DNA of 29,197 bases. Source: a bacterium (GTDB lineage Bacteria > UBA9089 > CG2-30-40-21 > SBAY01). The stretch spans positions 1 to 29,197 of the forward strand of contig JBFLYA010000024.1 in NCBI GenBank assembly GCA_040757115.1, read 5' to 3'. The notes under the pieces were generated by a model, which was not told where the DNA came from, made no database searches, and was given only the letters and a program-made list of their open reading frames with translations. Shown here piece by piece: positions 16,657 to 23,088 of the stretch (position 1 is the stretch's first letter; each line of letters opens with the position of its first letter). The position numbers were made by a program, and so were the translations under genes.

Positions 16657-17416
16657 AGGAGTATCCTCGAACAAAATTTCTGTAGGCCACCAATGCCTGT
16701 CGCCCCTCAAACGACTCCAGCATCTCAGCCGGATAACCAAATCCTTTGCAGGTAACTTTGCTACCTAAAGTCCTCATCTGATAAGACTCAATTAATGCTG
16801 AAGCATTGAATATCGTTCCACGTTTATTCACCATTACTTCCTGCAGAGTAAGAATGATATCAACATGAAGCGGGAATAAAAATGAATGAAATGATACATT
16901 CATTTCATTGAGCACAAAGCGATACTTGCTACAGTGATGATTATTTGTATCCTTTAAATATTTCTTTTCCAAAAAGATTTCACTAACTGCTGTATACATC
17001 TGCCGGCTAGCTTCAATCAAAATGGTTCCTTGAATATGAACTCCAGTAATATGGTCAGATAAATCTTCACAACCTCCATCTATAACTAATGAAGACTGAA
17101 ATACTCCATTTTTTGTTTCTACTGGAAAAGTGATAAGTACATTATTAGGCTTTGTCTTATGAACCAGGTGGTGAGAAATACGATGAGAAAAATTTTCTTC
17201 TATAAAAATATCTTTTGATTGAAAAATACCGTCTATCTTCTCACGAAGGTAGTCCAATATTTCTTTATCACACCCTTGTCCGATAATAAAACGCTTTGCA
17301 GGAATAACTCCTCTCTCAATCTCCTTCAATAATTGAGAGCACGTAACGACACCTTCCCACCTGCAAAAATTATTATATCGGTCACCCACAATAAAATAGA
17401 CTTTCTCTTGTTGCAT
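16631..17416 (-). CDS. AfsA-like protein (A-factor biosynthesis hotdog domain)
   Basis: 261 aa. I chose the ATG at 17414-17416 because GAGGAG lies six bases before it; an ATG two codons earlier abuts that site. The sequence HHLVHKTKPNNVLIT (about 82-96), then DHITGVHIQGTILIEASRQ (about 121-139) with the E-x2-RQ signature, match the AfsA hotdog domain. A second, weaker hotdog seems to follow (LNEMNVSFHSFLFPLHV, about 169-185). AfsA/ScbA enzymes of Streptomyces join a beta-ketoacyl chain to dihydroxyacetone phosphate on the way to gamma-butyrolactone signals; others act as hotdog thioesterase- or dehydratase-like enzymes. As first gene behind the lux box promoter it is the entry to the cluster. 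The family call is fairly firm, the reaction is open. Confidence 0.75.
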   Translation of the reverse strand: MQQEKVYFIVGDRYNNFCRWEGVVTCSQLLKEIERGVIPAKRFIIGQGCDKEILDYLREKIDGIFQSKDIFIEENFSHRISHHLVHKTKPNNVLITFPVETKNGVFQSSLVIDGGCEDLSDHITGVHIQGTILIEASRQMYTAVSEIFLEKKYLKDTNNHHCSKYRFVLNEMNVSFHSFLFPLHVDIILTLQEVMVNKRGTIFNASALIESYQMRTLGSKVTCKGFGYPAEMLESFEGRQALVAYRNFVRGYSYGICLSET

Positions 17417-17422
17417 AGACAT

Positions 17423-17811
17423 CTCCTCTAACCTTTTTCTCTTTCTTTATCTTTCCTTTCTTGATCATTTATCATTTCTTTGATTTATTTCTTCTAATAC
17501 TTCCTTCCCTCTATCAAGCATAGATTCTAATACTCTTCAGTCCCTTTTCTTTCTATGTTCTCTGAACTGCAAAGCACATAGTTACACTTTCTCCCCCCTG
17601 ATTTTTCTGAGATCTCTCAATAATTCAGAATTTAGATTTAACCGCAGTTTGCGTCTAAATATTTTACTATCTTCCCTCCATTTTTTACCCATAATTTCAC
17701 AATCTGGAAGCATTATTCCTTTTATCGAAACAATACGCAAGTATAACAGTATGAATAGTTTTTTCACTACGATACATCCTAATTGATTTATTGATAAATC
17801 TCTACTATTTA
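17423..17811. other. Long leader of the AfsA-like operon
   Basis: About 390 bp between the inferred minus-strand promoter and the AfsA-like start. It contains the possible 43-codon frame at 17582-17713 and, around 17455-17530, a purine-rich strand with short frames such as MLDRGKEVLEEINQ. I see no clear terminator, riboswitch or second lux box. Confidence 0.5.
17582..17713 (-). CDS. Possible small basic leader protein
   Basis: 43 codons from ATG at 17711-17713, with AAAGGA just upstream. The product is rich in Lys/Arg (GKKWREDSKIFRRKLRLN) and is not recognised. The frame extends upstream to an ATG at 17833, but that start would lie upstream of the -10 element of the inferred promoter, so the short form is the only likely one. 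It may be a real small protein of the quorum-regulated transcript or just an open leader. Confidence 0.3.
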   Translation of the reverse strand: MLPDCEIMGKKWREDSKIFRRKLRLNLNSELLRDLRKIRGEKV

Positions 17812-17840
17812 ATTCTACTACAATATTTCTCATCTGTCAA
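17812..17840 (-). promoter_or_regulatory. Sigma70-like promoter of the AfsA-like operon
   Basis: On the minus strand, TTGACA (17835-17840) is separated by 17 bp from TAGAAT (17812-17817). The -35 overlaps the lux box palindrome. The expected transcript start is near 17805. Confidence 0.65.
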
Positions 17841-17863
17841 CCTGTAAATTTTTACAGGTTGAC
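17836..17863. promoter_or_regulatory. lux box, LuxR-type operator
   Basis: A perfect palindrome with 13-bp arms around a 2-bp centre. Its core ACCTGTAAATTTTTACAGGT (17840-17859) has the same ACCTGTA-N6-TACAGGT form as the Vibrio fischeri lux box. It lies between the divergent luxI-like and AfsA-like transcripts and overlaps both predicted -35 elements. Its centre is about 44 bp from each predicted start. That is the class II activator position known for LuxR. Confidence 0.9.
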
Positions 17864-17887
17864 TTTTGAAAAATTATTTTTTAAAAT
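17859..17887 (+). promoter_or_regulatory. Sigma70-like promoter of the luxI-type gene
   Basis: TTGACT (17859-17864), 17-bp spacer, TAAAAT (17882-17887), with the transcript start expected near 17894. The -35 overlaps the right arm of the lux box. Confidence 0.65.
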
Positions 17888-17920
17888 CTATTCAAAGGGA
17901 GGGAAAAAGGAAGAAATGTA

Positions 17921-18679
17921 GTGAGTCAAGAGAAACTCAAAAATAACTCTCAAATGGACATAAACCCTCCTATTTCCTTCCAAGAAGGTCCTCTAATTGT
18001 AAAAGAGATAAGAAATTGGGAGGAAAAGTTGTGTGTTTATCGTTTAAGACATAAGGTCTTTTGTGAAGAATTGAAATGGGTTCCCTGCACAAAAGATAAA
18101 CTGGAAATAGATGAGTATGACCAAAAATCTGTCCTCTTCGGTGTCTTTGATACGACGACCTTAAAGCCGAATAAGAAACTCCTCGCGTGCTTGAGACTTA
18201 TTCTCCCAGAAAGCGATTTTATGTTAGAGAGAGAATTCTCCTGCCTCATTGAGCCAGGGTATCATATAAGGAAGGAAAATGATACCGTAGAAATTTCAAG
18301 ATTATCCGTAGCACCTGAGGCAAGAGGTAAAATATTATCCCATAATTTTAACTTTTACTATGTCTCTTTTCTCCTCTATAAAGGAATCTATCTCTGGAGT
18401 ATTATACATAATATAAAGTATTTTTACATAGTGGTGGAATTAAAATTTTATCGGCTATTGCGCATCATGGGATTTTCTTGTAGAGCGATAGGAAAGCCTG
18501 AAGTAATGGAGGATAGGGTTATCGCCATAGCAGCAATATTATCTCGGAGAGATTTTGAGGTATTAAATGAAAGTAGAAATCCGGCGATGATAAGATGGTT
18601 TAGTCAATATCAATCAAACCCTGCTCAAGAGCAATGGCAACACACTGAGCCCTATTTACTGCATCAAGCTTTTGCATAA
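17921..18679 (+). CDS. luxI: LuxI-type acyl-homoserine-lactone synthase
   Basis: 252 aa from GTG (17921-17923), with AGGAAG eight bases upstream. The residues nearly invariant in the LuxI family are present: Arg43 and Phe47 in LRHKVF, Trp53, Glu62/Asp64/Asp67 in LEIDEYD, Arg92 in CLRLILP, Phe106, and Glu124/Arg127 in EISR. Such enzymes join S-adenosylmethionine with an acyl-ACP (sometimes acyl-CoA) to release an N-acyl-homoserine lactone. Related acyltransferases occur in exosortase systems, but the adjacent LuxR and the lux box argue for signalling. The last 80 bp overlap the convergent luxR gene. The lux box at 17836-17863 implies positive autoregulation. The acyl group may come from the cluster's own ACP; that is conjecture. 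The symbol is family-level. Confidence 0.87.
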   Translation: MSQEKLKNNSQMDINPPISFQEGPLIVKEIRNWEEKLCVYRLRHKVFCEELKWVPCTKDKLEIDEYDQKSVLFGVFDTTTLKPNKKLLACLRLILPESDFMLEREFSCLIEPGYHIRKENDTVEISRLSVAPEARGKILSHNFNFYYVSFLLYKGIYLWSIIHNIKYFYIVVELKFYRLLRIMGFSCRAIGKPEVMEDRVIAIAAILSRRDFEVLNESRNPAMIRWFSQYQSNPAQEQWQHTEPYLLHQAFA

Positions 18680-19382
18680 TATTTTGCAGATGAAAGATTA
18701 CAGTCCGTTCACTAATCTCCAAAATCATTGATATTTCCCAGGAAGTCTTCCCTTCTTTTATCCAATTAATTACCTCTTTTTCTCGAGGGGAGAGATGAAT
18801 TTCTCTTTTCTTTCCCAAGGAGATTACCCGAGTGAGTGCGTGGTGAAAATGCGGAATAATTTGGCAAAGGATAATTTCGGTACGCTCATTATGCTCTACA
18901 GATTTTCCCCCGATAGAAAATAGACTCCCTTTGTGTGAAGAAAAATCTCGTAATCCATATGTATAACCTTCTCCCAGATTAAAAGACTCTGCTGTATATA
19001 GAAAATCTTTCGGCGGAGGGTTTCTTTTATAAGTTTCTATCCAATACTGTAGTCTGTAGTTTAAAAAATTTTCTTTAAAGATCGGGTCAACTTTATAATA
19101 TTTTCTTTCCAGATAAATTTTTAACCACTCCTCAGGATAGCTTATATTTATAAGTTTAGAAGAAGGGATCCACAAGTCTATCGTTGTGTTTTTCTTAAGA
19201 GTGCATAATAAAGAAATGGCATGGTCGTAAGGCAGTATTAGATTTAACTTCTGAATTAACTTTTTTAAGTCCTCTTCATTATTACAGGAAAGACTTTCCT
19301 CAATTAATTCTAAAAGACAGATAGTATCTTGTTTGGATAATAAATTCTTCAACATATTCCCCTGAAAATGTTCGTAACTCAT
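18600..19382 (-). CDS. luxR: LuxR-family quorum-sensing regulator
   Basis: 260 aa. The N-terminal autoinducer-binding domain carries the family's pocket residues: Trp86, Tyr90, Asp99-Pro100 (KVDP), Trp114 and Gly143. The C-terminal LuxR helix-turn-helix spans about 195-258 (HLSPREKEVINWIKEGKTSW, then ERTVIFHLQNIMQKL), with Glu201 and Gly211 in the usual places. It should bind the lux box at 17836-17863 when loaded with signal. Two starts are possible: Met1 (19382), behind AAGGA, and Met10 (19355), behind AGGGGA; both signals lie in repeat sequence. Its 3' end overlaps luxI tail-to-tail by 80 bp, as in some proteobacterial pairs. The symbol is family-level. Confidence 0.9.
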   Translation of the reverse strand: MSYEHFQGNMLKNLLSKQDTICLLELIEESLSCNNEEDLKKLIQKLNLILPYDHAISLLCTLKKNTTIDLWIPSSKLINISYPEEWLKIYLERKYYKVDPIFKENFLNYRLQYWIETYKRNPPPKDFLYTAESFNLGEGYTYGLRDFSSHKGSLFSIGGKSVEHNERTEIILCQIIPHFHHALTRVISLGKKREIHLSPREKEVINWIKEGKTSWEISMILEISERTVIFHLQNIMQKLDAVNRAQCVAIALEQGLIDID

Positions 19383-19480
19383 TGTAATTCCTTGATTTAC
19401 AAAACTACATTTTCATCGTCCTTCTCCTGAAAATGTGTGTAAGTTATTGTAATTGCTTGAGTTACAAAATTACATTTTCA
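19363..19480. repeat. Two 53-bp palindromic linker modules upstream of luxR
   Basis: Copies at 19363-19415 and 19428-19480, each bounded by TGAAAATGT / ACATTTTCA, 65 bp apart. The same module is at 885-937. The luxR-proximal copy differs by changes that create AAGGA and an ATG on the minus strand, at the luxR start. Confidence 0.75.
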
Positions 19481-19525
19481 TCGTCCTTTGTGAGTCGCAG
19501 ACTCATGAGCGTTTCCCCTGAAAAT
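19474..19525. repeat. Covarying-hairpin element, copy D
   Basis: Ends ATTTTCA (19474-19480) and TGAAAAT (19519-19525). Stem TGAGTC (19491-19496) / GACTCA (19500-19505), as in copy B. Confidence 0.75.
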
Positions 19526-19844
19526 AGCGAATTAGTGAATTAGAGATTAGCGAATTAGTATAGTATCCACAGACTCGTATCCTCTGGTTTAGAACACATA
19601 TTCCCCCTTAATAAAGGGAGTTAGGGGGTTGTCCTTCTCCCATTTTCATTGCCCTTTGTGAGCCCTGGCTCATGTCCGTTTCCCCTGAAAATAGCGAATT
19701 AGTGAATTAGAGATTAGCGAATTAGTATAGTATCCACAGACTCGTATCCTCTGGTTTAGAACACATATTCCCCCTTAATAAAGGGAGTTAGGGGGTTGTC
19801 CTTCTCCCATTTTCATTGCCCTTTGTGAGCCCTGGCTCATGTCC
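19511..19844. repeat. 167-bp perfect tandem duplication
   Basis: 19511-19677 and 19678-19844 read identically base by base. Each unit contains an AGCGAATTAG-type tract, a CCCCCTTAATAAAGGG inverted tract and one covarying hairpin. The duplication ends inside the hairpin elements, suggesting recombination between them. Confidence 0.85.
19642..19692. repeat. Covarying-hairpin element, copy E
   Basis: Ends ATTTTCA (19642-19648) and TGAAAAT (19686-19692). Stem TGAGCC (19659-19664) / GGCTCA (19667-19672), loop CT. Confidence 0.75.
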
Positions 19845-19859
19845 GTTTCTCCTGAAGAT
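19809..19859. repeat. Covarying-hairpin element, copy F
   Basis: Copy E shifted by the 167-bp duplication, with the right end altered to TGAAGAT (19853-19859). Its right half overlaps the C-terminal codons of the small frame at 19837-19944. Confidence 0.75.
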
Positions 19860-19944
19860 ATTTATGTGCCATAATAACCCATTCTTTAGCATCCTCTTCT
19901 GAAAATTCTACAGTAGAATCATAATCACCTCTTCCCTTTACCAT
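19837..19944 (-). CDS. Possible 35-residue acidic protein
   Basis: ATG at 19942-19944 overlaps the last codons of the phosphatase gene, so it could be read by translational coupling; the stop TGA is at 19837-19839. The product contains DSTVEFSEEDAKEWVIMAHK, a helical-looking acidic stretch. Its last seven codons (YLQEKRT) are encoded by hairpin copy F. I recognise no family. Confidence 0.4.
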   Translation of the reverse strand: MVKGRGDYDSTVEFSEEDAKEWVIMAHKYLQEKRT

Positions 19945-20561
19945 GTGACCAAATCCTCATCAAAATCCAGATGGCAGGTATCATTAAAGACTAAAACGCA
20001 AGGAAATTCTTTATAAAAACTTATGATTGTTACCGCACTATTCTTAAGTGAGATAGACCATACCTTGTTTAAATTCATCTCTAATAAATGGGCTAAATAA
20101 GTAGTAATCACGCCGCCATGTGTGACGACAAGAACCTGTTGGTCAGGATGTTTTGTCCTGATTTCATCGAATACTCGGACGACCCGCTCTTTAAATTCTA
20201 AAAGTGTCTCTGCACCGGGGATTCTTACTTCTAATGGTTTTTGATACCATTCCTTATATAGTTCTTTGTTTTCTTTTCGGACTTGATTTATAGTTTTTCC
20301 TTCCCAGATACCCAGTTTGATTTCATGCAAGTCTTGATGGATAAGAATATCGTTTTTAGAATTAGTTAAAATCTTAGCGGTCTGGTAGGCACGACTTAAA
20401 TGACTGCTATAAACCGCATCAAATTTCGTTCCATTAAACCGCTGAGCCAGGAGTTGCGATTGTCTATATCCTTTTTCACTTAATTTAGGATTTCTTATTC
20501 CTTGCACTCGGTTTAATTTATTCCATGTAGATTCACTATGTCGGACCAAGATTAATTTCAT
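19938..20561 (-). CDS. Histidine phosphatase (phosphoglycerate mutase/alpha-ribazole phosphatase family)
   Basis: 207 aa from ATG at 20559-20561. The open frame continues upstream to 21065, but that part is the PBP gene in another frame. The branch-2 phosphatase motif is LVRHSEST with the phospho-accepting His8. RAYQTAKIL and the Glu of KLGIWEG follow, and the second catalytic His is in VVTHGGV. Ser replaces the Gly of the usual RHGE. These enzymes remove or transfer phosphate from small molecules such as alpha-ribazole phosphate; the substrate is not predictable here. The leader TTTTCAGGAAAATAAC before the ATG is a shortened copy of the repeat end and gives the ribosome-binding site. It follows the PBP gene by 178 bp, which contains hairpin copy G. 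Confidence 0.88.
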   Translation of the reverse strand: MKLILVRHSESTWNKLNRVQGIRNPKLSEKGYRQSQLLAQRFNGTKFDAVYSSHLSRAYQTAKILTNSKNDILIHQDLHEIKLGIWEGKTINQVRKENKELYKEWYQKPLEVRIPGAETLLEFKERVVRVFDEIRTKHPDQQVLVVTHGGVITTYLAHLLEMNLNKVWSISLKNSAVTIISFYKEFPCVLVFNDTCHLDFDEDLVTW

Positions 20562-20669
20562 GTTATTTTCCTGAAAATAGACTACAGACCATAGACCAAA
20601 GAAAATCGGAACTTGGGGAAGGCTGGTAGCCGCAGGCTTCAGCCTGATTTCACCTGAACCATCAAACTC

Positions 20670-20724
20670 ATTTTCATCTTCGTTTGTGCCTACTCCCTGT
20701 GGGCATGACCGTTCTCCTGAAAAT
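20670..20724. repeat. Covarying-hairpin element, copy G
   Basis: Ends ATTTTCA (20670-20676) and TGAAAAT (20718-20724). Stem TGCCTAC (20687-20693) / GTGGGCA (20699-20705) with one G-U-type pair. Next to it, 20615-20647 has the common AGGCTG...CAGCCT hairpin tract. On the minus strand it contains AGGAGA, then ATG and ten codons (MPTGSRHKRR) to a stop. Confidence 0.72.
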
Positions 20725-20739
20725 AGAAGTGATACTTCG

Positions 20740-22938
20740 TTATTCTTCAAGTCTGATTTTATCAAATTCCTCCAGATTCTCTTCTTCAGCAGGCGTGATT
20801 GAAGAAGAAACCGTTTCTGTTCCTTGTTCCAGAATACCTTCTTCTGTATGGAGATGACAATATTCAGTTGGGGAATTGCCTTCAATAAATATCTCTGACC
20901 TGGTTTTGGGACAATATTTCGTTGCCAATAAACCGGTAGTTGGGTCAACTGTTGCAAAGGTAACCCCGGTGGGAACCGTGAAATCCTGTATTTCCAACAA
21001 ATGCTGGATTTTTTCCATAAAAGTTGTCCAGATAGGTGCGGCAACGACTCCGCCTGCCTGACCATAACCTAATGTTCGCTGGCCACGGTCATATCCAATC
21101 CAGACACTTGCTACTAATTCTGGTGTAAAACCAATAAACCAGGCATCAACATAATCATTAGTTGTGCCAGTTTTACCAGCAACAACTCTATTTATATGGT
21201 TTCCAACCGAATATTTTGCCGTGCCTCGTGTTACTACCCCTTCCAGCAAATTGGTAATTATGTAGGCTGTTTGCGGTGAAAGCACCCTTTCCTCATCAGG
21301 TGTTCTTTCTTCTAATATATTTTGATTATGGTCTTTGAGACATTTTATAGCAATCGGGTCAACCTTAATTCCCTGGTTAGCAAAGATACCAAAAGCCATT
21401 GTCATTTCTAATGGGGTGACCACCTTTGTTCCCAGTGCCAGTGATAAATCCTGCTCAAATTTACCTTTAATCCCCATCCGACGGGCATATTCAATTACCT
21501 TTCGGACACCTACCTTTTCCAACAAATCAATCGTGGCTAAATTAAGCGAATATTCCAGAGCAGACCTTAATGTCACCTTACCATGATAATTACCTTCATA
21601 ATTACTTGGTTCCCAAACCTGTCCTTCTTTAACCCCTTGATAGGTTCTGGGAGAATCATCTAAAATACTTATTGGTGTAAATCCCTCGTCAATAGCCGCG
21701 GCATAAATAAATGGTTTAAATGCAGACCCTGCTTGCCTTCTGGCATATATTCGATTTAACTGATTCTCGTAGGAAAAACCACTTCCGCCAACCATTGCCT
21801 TGATATAGCCATTTCTGGGGTCAATGGCTAAAAGTGCTCCTTCTATTTGTGGTTCACCTGATTTCTTCGCTTGATTTAATTGCCTTAATCCATCCTGAAG
21901 AACCTGGGATGCCGCTTCTTGCATCTCTAAATCTAAAGTCGTATAAACATTTAAACCAGCGGTATAAAGTGCATTACTCCCATATTCTTCCTCGAGTATT
22001 TGTCGGATATACTCCGTAAAATAAGGGGCTTTATTAATACTTGTTTTTGTTTTGGCAAATTTTTTTTTAGATATAATCTCTACCTGAGTGGCAAATGCCT
22101 TTTGTGCCATCTCCCTTTGTTCAGAATTAATAAATCCTTCTTCTTCCATTCGTTTTAAGACAAATGCCTGGCGATTGATTGCTCTTTTGGGATAAACAAG
22201 GGGTGAATAACGGACAGGTGAACCTGGCAGACCAGCAAGCATAGCAATTTCAGGTAATTTTAACTCCTTGACCCGCTTATCAAAATAATACATTGCCCCA
22301 GCCTGAACTCCATAGTTACCATGGCCATAATATATTTTATTAAAATATCTCTCTAAAATTTCATCTTTAGTTAATTTCTGCTCAATCAAAAGAGCGATTA
22401 ATATCTCTTGTATTTTTCGACGATAAGTTCGTTCCTGGGTTAAAAACAGATTTTTTGCCAATTGTTGGGTAATCGTGCTGCCACCCTGGGTTATTTTACG
22501 GTGACGAATATTAGCCACAAACGCCCTTAAAACACCAAAGATATCTACCCCTTTATGTTTATAAAATTGATTATCTTCGACAGCAATCACGGCATCTTTT
22601 AATGTTTGAGGGATGCTTTCGAGACTGACTAATTCTCTTTTTTCTTCGGCAAATTCCGCAATTACTTCATTATTTAAAGAATAAAGTTTAGTTGGAATTT
22701 TCCAGACTTCTATACCTTCATATTTTAAAATAGGCTCTAAATTAGGTAGATGTGTTAGAAAGGAGACAATTATTCCTCCTCCCATTCCAGCAATGATAAA
22801 TATACTTAATAAACACCCAATCAAGATAAATTTTGGGATAGGTCCTAATTGTCGTTTTGACTTTTTAGTCTTAACCACTGAAGGGTAAATAGTTGTTGGC
22901 ATTGTTCTGTAATATTTATGTCTTCGTCGTTTAAACAT
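20740..22938 (-). CDS. Class A penicillin-binding protein (PBP1A-like)
   Basis: 732 aa from ATG at 22936-22938, with AGGAGA five bases upstream. The longer frame to 23016 has no such site. Layout: basic cytoplasmic start, membrane helix (about 36-60), GT51 transglycosylase domain (catalytic Glu121 in EDNQF; QGGSTITQQLAKN from about 151), then transpeptidase domain with Ser405 in SAFK, SLN (464-466) and KTGT (589-592). All catalytic motifs are intact. It polymerises and cross-links peptidoglycan. The ribosome-binding site is the TTTTCAGGAGAA end motif of the dispersed repeat family. It follows the prepilin genes on the same strand across copy H. Confidence 0.95.
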   Translation of the reverse strand: MFKRRRHKYYRTMPTTIYPSVVKTKKSKRQLGPIPKFILIGCLLSIFIIAGMGGGIIVSFLTHLPNLEPILKYEGIEVWKIPTKLYSLNNEVIAEFAEEKRELVSLESIPQTLKDAVIAVEDNQFYKHKGVDIFGVLRAFVANIRHRKITQGGSTITQQLAKNLFLTQERTYRRKIQEILIALLIEQKLTKDEILERYFNKIYYGHGNYGVQAGAMYYFDKRVKELKLPEIAMLAGLPGSPVRYSPLVYPKRAINRQAFVLKRMEEEGFINSEQREMAQKAFATQVEIISKKKFAKTKTSINKAPYFTEYIRQILEEEYGSNALYTAGLNVYTTLDLEMQEAASQVLQDGLRQLNQAKKSGEPQIEGALLAIDPRNGYIKAMVGGSGFSYENQLNRIYARRQAGSAFKPFIYAAAIDEGFTPISILDDSPRTYQGVKEGQVWEPSNYEGNYHGKVTLRSALEYSLNLATIDLLEKVGVRKVIEYARRMGIKGKFEQDLSLALGTKVVTPLEMTMAFGIFANQGIKVDPIAIKCLKDHNQNILEERTPDEERVLSPQTAYIITNLLEGVVTRGTAKYSVGNHINRVVAGKTGTTNDYVDAWFIGFTPELVASVWIGYDRGQRTLGYGQAGGVVAAPIWTTFMEKIQHLLEIQDFTVPTGVTFATVDPTTGLLATKYCPKTRSEIFIEGNSPTEYCHLHTEEGILEQGTETVSSSITPAEEENLEEFDKIRLEE

Positions 22939-23034
22939 AGTTCTCCTGAAAATAGGAAGTAGAGAGTAGAAAGTAAAGAAAACATCACTCCTCACGCCTA
23001 TCTCCTTACCTCCCACCTCCTATCTCCTACCACT

Positions 23035-23083
23035 ATTTTCATCCTCCTTTGTGTCCACCCTGTGGACATAAGCGTTTCTCCTT
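23035..23083. repeat. Covarying-hairpin element, copy H
   Basis: Left end ATTTTCA (23035-23041). Stem TGTCCAC (23052-23058) / GTGGACA (23062-23068), loop CCT. The right flank AAGCGTTTCTCC is present, with a degenerate terminal repeat. Confidence 0.7.
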
Positions 23084-23088
23084 CGTTT

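Larger units (their letters stand above)
19383..19836. other. Repeat array upstream of luxR
   Basis: No gene. This interval is almost wholly built of the 53-bp modules, three covarying-hairpin elements (19474-19525, 19642-19692, 19809-19859) and a 167-bp perfect tandem duplication. A luxR promoter must lie within it, but I could not single one out. Confidence 0.65.

Noticed and set aside
16657-16740. 28-codon extension of the IspH-like frame
   Set aside because: It is wholly inside the AfsA-like gene. The Met at 16656 puts the first cluster cysteine at residue 12 as in E. coli IspH.
17714-17833. N-terminal 40 codons of an 83-codon minus-strand frame
   Set aside because: The upstream ATG lies between the -35 and -10 elements of the inferred operon promoter and has no ribosome-binding site. 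Only the shorter form from 17713 could be translated.
19363-19859. CRISPR-like array
   Set aside because: Repeats are of mixed kinds with palindromic ends and unequal spacing, spacers are repeated sequence, and no cas genes are present.
20562-21065. N-terminal extension of the phosphatase frame
   Set aside because: It lies inside the PBP gene in another frame and through hairpin copy G. The RHS motif starts right after the ATG at 20561, as normal for the family.
22939-23016. 26-codon extension of the PBP frame
   Set aside because: It has no ribosome-binding site, while ATG 22938 has AGGAGA at ideal distance and gives a normal PBP start.
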